Shown here one piece after another: positions 1 through 4,705 of a stretch of DNA of 6,572 bases. Within the stretch, counting starts at the first letter, position 1; each line of letters starts with the position of its first letter. The DNA comes from XN24 sp964462675 (GTDB taxonomy: Bacteria > Pseudomonadota > Gammaproteobacteria > Steroidobacterales > XN24). The position numbers and the translations under genes are program-made. Location of the stretch: the NCBI GenBank assembly GCA_964462675.1, contig CAYWYS010000071.1:1-6572 (forward strand). Direction: 5' to 3'. Below the pieces are notes generated by a model. The model did not search any database. It had not been told where the DNA came from and worked only from the letters and a program-made list of their open reading frames with translations.

Positions 1-52
1 GTTAGGCATGCCGCCAGCGTTCAATCTGAGCCAGGATCAAACTCTTCAGTTC
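1..52 (-). rRNA. rrs: 16S ribosomal RNA gene, 5' end only (partial)
   Basis: Read on the minus strand, the sequence ending at 52 starts GAACTGAAGAGTTTGATCCT and continues with GGCTCAGATTGAACGCTGGC and GGCATGCCTAAC. This is the universal 5' terminus of bacterial 16S rRNA, including the site of the common 27F primer. The mature end is placed at 52 by alignment with the E. coli start AAATTGAAGAG and could be off by a base or two. Only the first 52 or so nucleotides lie in the window; the gene continues beyond position 1. The GCATGCCTAAC variant fits a gammaproteobacterium. Transcription comes from the two promoters at 223-349. Confidence 0.97.
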
Positions 53-177
53 AAGCTAATGAGCTGAAACGTCGATCCACCATTCACTCAATCGGTTAAC
101 TGACTGATTTGGTGCTCGACCAATGTCTGCGACTGCAGGCATCGACACGAGCTCCCACACAAATTACTTGGTCCAAA

Positions 178-189
178 TTTTTAAAGAGC
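178..189 (-). promoter_or_regulatory. rrn leader boxA antitermination site
   Basis: The minus strand reads GCTCTTTAAAAA, matching the rrn boxA core (E. coli TGCTCTTTAACA). In the leader RNA, boxA binds the NusB/NusE (S10) complex and, with SuhB and other Nus factors, protects rRNA transcripts from Rho. About 16 nt downstream is TGTGTGGG (154-161), the conserved block that follows boxA in gammaproteobacterial leaders (boxC-like). A short GGCC/GGCC inverted repeat (191-208) just upstream of boxA could be a boxB-like hairpin, but this is weak. The rest of 53-177 is leader with no gene that I can support. Confidence 0.85.
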
Positions 190-222
190 GGGCCGCGGCA
201 CAGTGGCCGAGGCAGACCGACA

Positions 223-250
223 AGTATACGCGAGGAACCCGGGCTGTCAA
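223..250 (-). promoter_or_regulatory. rRNA operon promoter P2
   Basis: A second minus-strand promoter lies about 100 bp downstream of P1: a perfect -35 TTGACA (245-250), a 16-bp spacer and -10 TATACT (223-228). The start is expected near 215-217. Tandem P1/P2 promoters about 100 bp apart are the classic rrn arrangement. An A-tract (AAAAATT on the minus strand, 265-271) sits about 15 to 20 bp upstream of the -35, where an UP element would bind the RNA polymerase alpha subunit. That A-tract is also part of the loop of the inverted repeat at 257-277. Confidence 0.85.
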
Positions 251-256
251 CAGTGC

Positions 257-277
257 GGGACGACAATTTTTCGTCCC
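257..277. repeat. 7-bp perfect inverted repeat between P1 and P2
   Basis: GGGACGA (257-263) and TCGTCCC (271-277) flank a 7-nt AT-rich loop. It lies in the transcribed leader of P1 and just upstream of the P2 -35. There is no T-run after either arm, so it is not a standard intrinsic terminator. It could be a leader hairpin, a binding site for a dimeric regulator of P2, or simply the setting of an A-tract UP element. The repeat itself is seen directly; its function is unknown. Confidence 0.45.
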
Positions 278-321
278 TGCTGACCCCCCGTTTCCTCGCC
301 GGATACGTCGGTGGGGCGCGC

Positions 322-349
322 ATTATAGGCGACTGTTGCGGCGCGTCAA
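322..349 (-). promoter_or_regulatory. rRNA operon promoter P1
   Basis: On the minus strand there is a -35 hexamer TTGACG (344-349), a 16-bp spacer and a perfect -10 TATAAT (322-327). The next bases are GCGCGCCCCA, a GC-rich discriminator very like that of E. coli rrn P1 promoters, which makes such promoters sensitive to ppGpp and the initiating NTP. The start site is expected near 312-313. A 16-bp spacer is also typical of rrn P1. No strong A/T-rich UP element is seen just upstream (350-375 is mostly GC with one CATTTTC patch). Assignment rests on sequence match and on position about 270 bp upstream of 16S. Confidence 0.85.
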
Positions 350-435
350 CCCCGCCCGAAAATGTCGCCCGCGCGCCTCAATCGACGAGGAAATACTCGA
401 CCGTCGTGACCACCCGCACGGTGTTGCACGCCGGC

Positions 436-457
436 TAAAACGGGCCCGGCCGTTTTA
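436..457. repeat. 8-bp perfect inverted repeat upstream of the cytochrome b gene
   Basis: TAAAACGG (436-443) and CCGTTTTA (450-457) are separated by GCCCGG. The repeat lies 40 bp before the cytochrome b start codon, and its right arm runs into TATAGT (456-461), a possible -10 hexamer. No good -35 lies 16-18 bp upstream (bases around 433-438 are GGCTAA), so the promoter is doubtful. The site could be an operator. Alternatively it is a weak terminator-like hairpin with only four T residues, insulating the rrn promoter region from the gene. Confidence 0.4.
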
Positions 458-496
458 TAGTGTTCGCTGCCGACCGTTATACACGGGGAGGGACGG

Positions 497-1174
497 ATGG
501 AGCGACAGCTGGTCTGGGACCTGCCGGTGCGACTGTTCCACTGGTTGCTGGTGCTGCTTTGTGCAGCCTCGTGGCTGACCGCGGAACTGGGCCGGATGGA
601 CCTGCATCGCTACGCCGGCTACGGCATTGCGACGCTGCTGCTGTTCCGCCTCGCGTGGGGCTTCGTCGGCCCGCGCTATGCGCGCTTTGCGAACTTCGTC
701 AGCGGCCCGCGGCGCGTGTTCCGCTACCTGCGCGAATGGCTCGGCGGCAGCGCGCACGAGCCGGCCGGCCACACGCCGCCGGGCGGCTGGATGATCCTGC
801 TGCTGCTCGCGCTGCTGGCGGCCCAGGTCGCGACCGGCATGGTCAACAGCCACGACGGCCTCGATGCCGGCCCGTGGTACTGGGCCGCGTCCGCAGCACA
901 GCGCGAGCTCGCCAATACCTGGCACCGCTGGCTGTTCGACGCGCTGCTGGCGCTCGCCGCCGCGCACGTCGTCGCGGTGCTGCTGTACCGGCTGCGGCCC
1001 GGCATCGACCTCATCGGCCCGATGTTCAGCGGCCGCAAGCGCACCGCCGAGCCGGCGATCCCGGGCTCGCGCCCGTGGCTGGCCGCGGCGCTGTTGCTCG
1101 CGGCCGCCGCCGCAGTCTGGCTGATCGTCCGCGCGGCGCCGCCGCCGAGCCTGGCCGACCTCGGGATTTACTAG
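497..1174 (+). CDS. Cytochrome b561 / HupC-type membrane di-heme cytochrome b
   Basis: This 225-residue inner-membrane protein belongs to the cytochrome b561 family related to the b subunit of Ni,Fe-hydrogenases (COG3658 type). Such proteins carry two b hemes in a four-helix bundle and pass electrons between the quinone pool and periplasmic partners. Hydrophobic helices are visible at about 12-28, 38-57, 97-115 and 146-166, with a fifth C-terminal segment at about 193-211. Likely heme ligands are H15 (LFHW) and H37 (LHRYAGY) in the N-terminal half and H143 (WHRW) and H157 (AAHVV) in the C-terminal half. The ATG is preceded by a GGGAGGGA Shine-Dalgarno with GGAGG 5 nt away. The stop codon TAG uses the last bases of the CTAG that borders the MITE-like element. 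It converges on a cytochrome c' type gene, a plausible electron-transfer partner. The exact donor and acceptor cannot be read from the sequence. Confidence 0.88.
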   Translation: MERQLVWDLPVRLFHWLLVLLCAASWLTAELGRMDLHRYAGYGIATLLLFRLAWGFVGPRYARFANFVSGPRRVFRYLREWLGGSAHEPAGHTPPGGWMILLLLALLAAQVATGMVNSHDGLDAGPWYWAASAAQRELANTWHRWLFDALLALAAAHVVAVLLYRLRPGIDLIGPMFSGRKRTAEPAIPGSRPWLAAALLLAAAAAVWLIVRAAPPPSLADLGIY

Positions 1175-1195
1175 GGCCTGTTCACACTTCGCGGG
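1171..1195 (+). repeat. Left terminal inverted repeat of the MITE-like element
   Basis: It pairs with 1418-1442 at 24 of 25 positions. The only mismatch is at 1190 opposite 1423. The outermost four bases are CTAG, which probably belong to the target duplication and which supply the TAG stop of the cytochrome b gene. Confidence 0.85.
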
Positions 1196-1208
1196 GTCGC
1201 CGCGTTGT

Positions 1209-1299
1209 TGCCCCGAATCGCGCCAGGCAAGGCACGAGAAGAGAAGTTTGGTCACTCCAAACGAACGACGAGTAACGCCGCATGGCGCGATTCGGGGCA
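1209..1299. repeat. Internal hairpin 1 of the MITE-like element
   Basis: A 17-bp perfect inverted repeat pairs TGCCCCGAATCGCGCCA (1209-1225) with 1283-1299. The pairing extends outward (GTTG against CAAC) if one T is bulged. The enclosed 57 nt hold a second small stem-loop, GTTTGG (1246-1251) with CCAAAC (1257-1262) around TCACT. The structure would form in RNA from either strand or as a cruciform. Confidence 0.85.
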
Positions 1300-1318
1300 C
1301 AACCCGGAGGGACGGGGC

Positions 1319-1401
1319 CATTTTTCCACCAGCCGGCGTTGCAGCTCGCTTGTGTAGAACGACTACACCGCACTCGCTGCGCCTTGGCTGGTGGAAAAAT
1401 G
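1319..1401. repeat. Internal hairpin 2 of the MITE-like element
   Basis: A 16-bp perfect inverted repeat pairs CATTTTTCCACCAGCC (1319-1334) with 1386-1401. Further in, GCAGC (1341-1345) pairs with GCTGC (1376-1380), and the apex is GTGTAG (1352-1357) with CTACAC (1363-1368) around AACGA. Outward, the GACGG bases near 1311-1315 partly pair with the CCGTC bases at 1406-1410 if an indel is allowed. This makes one long, interrupted hairpin. Confidence 0.85.
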
Positions 1402-1417
1402 ACCTCCGTCGCGGCGG

Positions 1418-1442
1418 CCCGCCAAGTGTGAACAGGCCCTAG
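1418..1442 (-). repeat. Right terminal inverted repeat of the MITE-like element
   Basis: This is the reverse complement of 1171-1195 apart from one base. Its outer CTAG (1439-1442), read on the minus strand, supplies the TAG stop codon of the cytochrome c' type gene. Confidence 0.85.
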
Positions 1443-1906
1443 CGCTTCACCCGGAACTTGTCGTGGCAGGCGCGGCAATCTTCGGTCAGCGCGCCGATCG
1501 CCTGCCGCGCGGCAGCCTCGTCGCCCGAGTTCGCGACCTCGACCAGCCGTTCGGCGCTGCGCCGGGCGTTCGCCGCGAGCTCCTCGAAGCTCGCGAAGTC
1601 CTCCCAGATCACGGGCAAAGCCTCGGTCTTGAGCTCGTGGGCGCGGGTGTCGGAGCGAAAGGCGTCCGGGATCATCGTCGTCATCCACGCGATGCGCTGG
1701 GCGTTGCGCGCAAACAATGCCTCGTCCCACGGGATCAGGTCGCGCGCCATCGCGCCCATCGGCGTGATGTTCCAGCCGACGACCTTCAGCACCGCCTGGC
1801 GGGTTTCGGTCGCCTTTTGCGCCTGCTCGGCGTCCAGTGCGACGGCCGGCCCGGCCAGCAACAGCGCGGCAGCCACGACAACCAGCTTGCTATTCATATT
1901 CATCAT
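1439..1906 (-). CDS. Class II cytochrome c (cytochrome c' type), periplasmic
   Basis: The 155-residue precursor has an N-terminal signal peptide (K7, then a hydrophobic run at about 8-17, with likely cleavage after AVA near residue 23). The mature part is about 130 residues, the usual size for a four-helix cytochrome c'. The single heme motif CRACH (C144, C147, H148) lies 7 residues from the C-terminus in CRACHDKFRVKR, which is the class II hallmark. The first helix carries the family pattern RQAVLKVVGWNITPMGAMAR (about 36-55). Members of this family bind NO or CO at a five-coordinate heme, or act as six-coordinate electron carriers; the sequence does not settle which. The gene lies 44 bp after tyrS on the same strand with no terminator between, so it may be cotranscribed. 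It converges on the cytochrome b gene, and its TAG stop lies in the right border of the MITE-like element. The start is 1906 or 1903. Confidence 0.9.
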   Translation of the reverse strand: MMNMNSKLVVVAAALLLAGPAVALDAEQAQKATETRQAVLKVVGWNITPMGAMARDLIPWDEALFARNAQRIAWMTTMIPDAFRSDTRAHELKTEALPVIWEDFASFEELAANARRSAERLVEVANSGDEAAARQAIGALTEDCRACHDKFRVKR

Positions 1907-1910
1907 GCGT

Positions 1911-1917
1911 CTCCTCC
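1911..1917 (-). promoter_or_regulatory. Ribosome binding site of the cytochrome c' type gene
   Basis: A strong GGAGGAG (minus strand) lies 4 nt before the first ATG (1904-1906) and 7 nt before the second, adjacent ATG (1901-1903). The spacing slightly favours the second ATG, which would shorten the protein by one residue with no effect on the signal peptide. Confidence 0.75.
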
Positions 1918-1950
1918 ATTGCGTGCTTGAATCATTCTTGCCCGGCAGCG

Positions 1951-3156
1951 CTACGCGCCACGCAGCTCGACCTCGACGATGCGGCGCTTGCCGACGGCCA
2001 GCACGTAGCGGCCGCCGGCCTTCAGCGTCATGCGCTGGTCCTCGACGCGCTCGCCGTCGACGCGAACCGCCCGCTGGCGAATCTCGCGGAAGGCCTCCGA
2101 GTTGCTCGCCGTCAGGCCCGCCGCGGTCAGCGCGGCGGCGAGGCCGATCTCCGCGCCGTCGATCGCCACCACGCGACGTTCCATGTCTTCGGGCATCGCA
2201 CCGGCCCGGATGCGCTGGTCGAAATCGCGCCGCCCGGCGGCTGCGCCCGCCTCGCCGTGGAAGCGCGCCGTGATTTCCTGCGCCAGTTCGAACTTCACTT
2301 CCATCGGGTTGCGCCCCGCCGCGACCGCCGCCTTGAGCGCCGCGATCTCCGCCAGCGGCCGGAACGACAACAGCTCGAAGTAACGCCACATCAGCGTGTC
2401 GGCGATCGACATCAGCTTGCCGAACATGGTCGCCGGCGGCTCATTGATGCCGACATAATTGCCGAGCGACTTCGACATTTTCTGCACGCCGTCGAGTCCC
2501 TCGAGCAAGGGCACGGTCATGACGACCTGCGGCGGCTGGCCCCAGGCCTGTTGCAGCTGCCGCCCGACCAGCAGGTTGAACTTCTGGTCGGTGCCGCCGA
2601 GCTCGACGTCGGCCTCGAGCGCCACCGAGTCGTAACCCTGCACCAGCGGGTAGAGAAATTCGTGGATCGCGATCGGGCGCCCCTCGGCGTAGCGCCGGCT
2701 GAAGTCGTCCCGCTCCAGCATCCGCGCCACGGTGTGCTTCGCCGCGAGCTGGATCAGGTCGGCGGCGCTCATCTTGCTCATCCAGCGGGAATTGAAGTCG
2801 ACCCGCGTCAGCCCGGGGTCGAGGATCTTGAAGATCTGCGCCTCGTACGTGCGGGCGTTGGCCGCGATCTCGTCGGGCGTCAGCGGCGGGCGCGTCGCGG
2901 TCTTGCCGGTCGGGTCGCCGATCATCCCCGTGAAGTCGCCGATCAGGAAAATGACGTCGTGGCCGAAGGCCTGGAACTGGCGCATCTTGTTGATCAGCAC
3001 GGTGTGGCCGAGGTGCAGGTCCGGCGCGGTCGGATCGAAGCCCGCCTTGATGCGCAGGGGACGGCCGGCCGCGAGCCGCTCCTCGAGTTCTTTCTCGAGC
3101 AGCACATCCTCGGTCCCCCGCCGCAGTTCCGCGAGTTGCTCGTTCGCAGGTCTCAT
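1951..3156 (-). CDS. tyrS: Tyrosyl-tRNA synthetase (TyrZ-like class)
   Basis: This 401-residue class I aminoacyl-tRNA synthetase charges tRNA-Tyr with tyrosine using ATP in the cytoplasm. The HIGH-type motif is HLGH (48-51) within DPTAPDLHLGHTVLINK, followed by GDFTGMIGDPTGK (73-85). The KMSKS loop is intact (226-230). Other conserved parts are HEFLYPLVQGYDSVAL (165-180) and GGTDQKFNLLVGRQL (187-201). The C-terminal 60 or so residues (about 340-400) form an S4-like RNA-binding domain. The HLGHTVL form and overall length match the TyrZ/TyrS2 branch rather than E. coli TyrS. The start at 3156 is the only nearby ATG and has GGAGA 4 nt upstream; the same frame stays open far upstream, but only because of antisense composition. 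It is read toward the 16S gene and diverges from the M23 gene, as I recall for Pseudomonas tyrZ. Confidence 0.96.
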   Translation of the reverse strand: MRPANEQLAELRRGTEDVLLEKELEERLAAGRPLRIKAGFDPTAPDLHLGHTVLINKMRQFQAFGHDVIFLIGDFTGMIGDPTGKTATRPPLTPDEIAANARTYEAQIFKILDPGLTRVDFNSRWMSKMSAADLIQLAAKHTVARMLERDDFSRRYAEGRPIAIHEFLYPLVQGYDSVALEADVELGGTDQKFNLLVGRQLQQAWGQPPQVVMTVPLLEGLDGVQKMSKSLGNYVGINEPPATMFGKLMSIADTLMWRYFELLSFRPLAEIAALKAAVAAGRNPMEVKFELAQEITARFHGEAGAAAGRRDFDQRIRAGAMPEDMERRVVAIDGAEIGLAAALTAAGLTASNSEAFREIRQRAVRVDGERVEDQRMTLKAGGRYVLAVGKRRIVEVELRGA

Positions 3157-3184
3157 GAAGTCTCCGTGGTGACTCGCTGTTTTT

Positions 3185-3190
3185 ATTATG
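3185..3190 (-). promoter_or_regulatory. Possible -10 element for tyrS
   Basis: The minus strand reads CATAAT within an AT-rich patch about 29 nt before the tyrS ATG. The best -35 candidate 16 bp upstream is TTCCGG (3207-3212), which is poor, so the call rests mainly on the -10 and on the divergent gap. Confidence 0.35.
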
Positions 3191-3202
3191 AGAAGCAGTC
3201 GA

Positions 3203-3231
3203 TTGACCGGAACGCCCGGGACCGCTAGGGT
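3203..3231 (+). promoter_or_regulatory. Candidate sigma70 promoter for the M23-anmK-ppk operon
   Basis: TTGACC (3203-3208), a 17-bp spacer and TAGGGT (3226-3231) lie in the divergent gap between tyrS and the M23 gene. The -35 is good and the -10 keeps only the key T, A and final T. Initiation near 3238 would give a leader of under 30 nt. The site overlaps the putative tyrS promoter region on the other strand. Confidence 0.45.
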
Positions 3232-3255
3232 AACGCAAAATTTTCTGCCTGCGAT

Positions 3256-4695
3256 GTGGTGGGTCGAGTGGAAAGCGGAGTCCGGCACGATTACAAGACC
3301 AGGGAGCGCGCCCCGGGGGCGTCGCGCCGGCCATATTCCCGTCGGCATGTCGCCGCTGTCGTGTGCCTGGCGGTCTCGGCCGGCATCATCGCCCTGTGGA
3401 TTGACGAGCCGGCCGAGGGCAAGCAGATGCCGCAGGCCGAGCTGGCCGCGCGGGCCGCCGAATTGCCGTTGCCCGCGCTGCCGCCGGCCGCCCCGCCGGC
3501 GGACGATGCCACCGCCGGTGATCCCGCGCAGGACGACATGGTGCTGGCGGCCGTCGCGTCCCTGGAGGCCGCGGAAGCCGCGCCGCCGGTGGCTGCCGGC
3601 GAGCGCATCCTGCTCGAAGTCCGGCCTGGCGACAGCCTCGACCGGCTGTTCCGGCGCCAGGGCCTGTCGGTCGGCGACCTGCACCGGCTGCTGAAGGTCG
3701 CCGATGCCGCGCCGCACCTGAAACGCATCCGCCCGGGCGACACCTTCGAGATCCTGCGCGACGGCGAAGCGGTGCTGGCGTTGACGCGGCGCGTCAGCGA
3801 GACCCGGAGCCTGGTCGTCGAGCTCGGCGAGCAGGGCTATGCGGCCAGTTTCCTCGCGCACCCGGTCGAGGTCCGCACGACCCGCGTGACCGGCCATATC
3901 ACGAGCTCGTTCTACGCCGCCGGCCTCGCGGCCGGGCTCAGCGACGCCACCATCATGCGGCTCGCCGGGATCTACGCCTGGGACATCGATTTCGCGCTCG
4001 ACATCCGCCGCGACGACTGGTTCGCCGTGGTCTACGAGGAAATCTGGCAGGACGGCAGGAAGCTCCGCGACGGCGAGATCGTCGCCGCCGAGTTCAACAA
4101 CCAGCGCCGCTCCTACCGCGCCGTGCGCTTCGCCGACGAGGACGGCCGGCCGCGCTACTACACGCCTGCCGGCGACGCCATGCGCAAGGCCTTCCTGCGC
4201 GCCCCGGTGGACTTCACGCGCGTCAGCTCGAACTTCAACCCGAACCGGCTGCACCCGGTGCTGAAGACGCGCCGCCCGCACCAGGGCGTCGACTATGCGG
4301 CCCCGACGGGCACGCCGATCATGGCGGCCGGCGACGGCCGGGTGATTTCCGCCGGCGTGAACGGCGGTTACGGCAAGGCCGTCGTGCTGCAGCACGGCGG
4401 CAACGTCACGACGCTGTATGCCCACATGTCGCGCATCGCGCCGGGCATGCGGGCCGGGCAGCGCGTCCGGCAGGGCCAGGTCATCGGCTATGTCGGCATG
4501 ACCGGCCTGGCCAGCGGGCCGCACCTGCACTACGAGTACCGCCTCAACGGCGTGCACAAGAACCCGCGCACGGTCGAGTTGCCGAAGGCCGACCCGGTGC
4601 CGGCCGCGCGCCGCGCAGAGTTTGCCGCCGTCACGGCCCCGCTGGTCGCTGAGCTGGAGAGCCTCGGCCCCACCCGGCTTGCGGCCGTCGACTAG
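3256..4695 (+). CDS. M23 family murein DD-endopeptidase (MepM-like)
   Basis: The protein of about 479 residues is an inner-membrane-anchored periplasmic metalloprotease that should cut peptide cross-links in peptidoglycan. Domains in order: a basic cytoplasmic tail (1-31), one membrane anchor (about 32-49), an Ala/Pro-rich linker (about 60-115), a LysM/OapA-like domain (about 117-175, with VRPGDSLDRLFRRQGL), a middle domain of the MepM/Csd3 N-terminal type (about 190-310), and the LytM/M23 catalytic domain (about 325-440). Zinc and catalytic residues are intact: H342 and D346 (HQGVD), H390 (YAH) and H423-L-H425 (GPHLHYEYR). Length is close to E. coli MepM (440). The start is uncertain: GTG codons occur at 3256, 3259 and 3268, none with a clear Shine-Dalgarno, and an ATG at 3254 is out of frame. 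It is followed 10 bp later by anmK. As I recall, the same pair sits beside tyrZ in Pseudomonas. Confidence 0.92.
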   Translation: MVGRVESGVRHDYKTRERAPGASRRPYSRRHVAAVVCLAVSAGIIALWIDEPAEGKQMPQAELAARAAELPLPALPPAAPPADDATAGDPAQDDMVLAAVASLEAAEAAPPVAAGERILLEVRPGDSLDRLFRRQGLSVGDLHRLLKVADAAPHLKRIRPGDTFEILRDGEAVLALTRRVSETRSLVVELGEQGYAASFLAHPVEVRTTRVTGHITSSFYAAGLAAGLSDATIMRLAGIYAWDIDFALDIRRDDWFAVVYEEIWQDGRKLRDGEIVAAEFNNQRRSYRAVRFADEDGRPRYYTPAGDAMRKAFLRAPVDFTRVSSNFNPNRLHPVLKTRRPHQGVDYAAPTGTPIMAAGDGRVISAGVNGGYGKAVVLQHGGNVTTLYAHMSRIAPGMRAGQRVRQGQVIGYVGMTGLASGPHLHYEYRLNGVHKNPRTVELPKADPVPAARRAEFAAVTAPLVAELESLGPTRLAAVD

Positions 4696-4705
4696 CGACG
4701 GCGCC

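Larger units (their letters stand above)
1174..1439. mobile_element. MITE-like non-coding element with terminal inverted repeats
   Basis: The 266-bp segment is bounded by GGGCCTGTTCACACTT at the left and its exact reverse complement at the right, with TA outside each end. Counting the flanks, the inverted repeat is 19 bp perfect and 24 of 25 bp (1171-1195 against 1418-1442). The flanking CTAG copies (1171-1174 and 1439-1442) could be a 4-bp target duplication, or TA a 2-bp one. Because CTAG is palindromic, the exact edge is ambiguous (1174-1439 or 1175-1438). Inside are two large hairpins (1209-1299 and 1319-1401). No ORF of coding character and no transposase are present, so mobility would depend on an enzyme supplied elsewhere. 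A CTAG or TA target is known for several IS5-family groups, but I cannot assign a parent IS. It fills the whole gap between two convergent genes and may also work as a bidirectional terminator. Confidence 0.8.

Noticed and set aside
109..578. Open frames across the rRNA leader and promoter region on both strands
   Set aside because: They overlap boxA, both rrn promoters and the start of the cytochrome b gene, have no clear ribosome binding site, and their translations resemble no family I know.
1246..1262. GTTTGG/CCAAAC stem-loop as a separate regulatory RNA or intrinsic terminator
   Set aside because: It is short, has no T-run and is nested inside the larger hairpin of the MITE-like element, so it is treated as part of that element.
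1248..1442. A 64-codon open frame inside the MITE-like element
   Set aside because: It runs through both hairpin arms and the terminal repeat, has no clear ribosome binding site and is not protein-like; the palindromic structure explains the sequence better.
1907..1950. Terminator or independent promoter between tyrS and the cytochrome c' gene
   Set aside because: The 44-bp gap has no GC-rich stem with a T-run and no hexamer pair with proper spacing. Only the ribosome binding site is clear.
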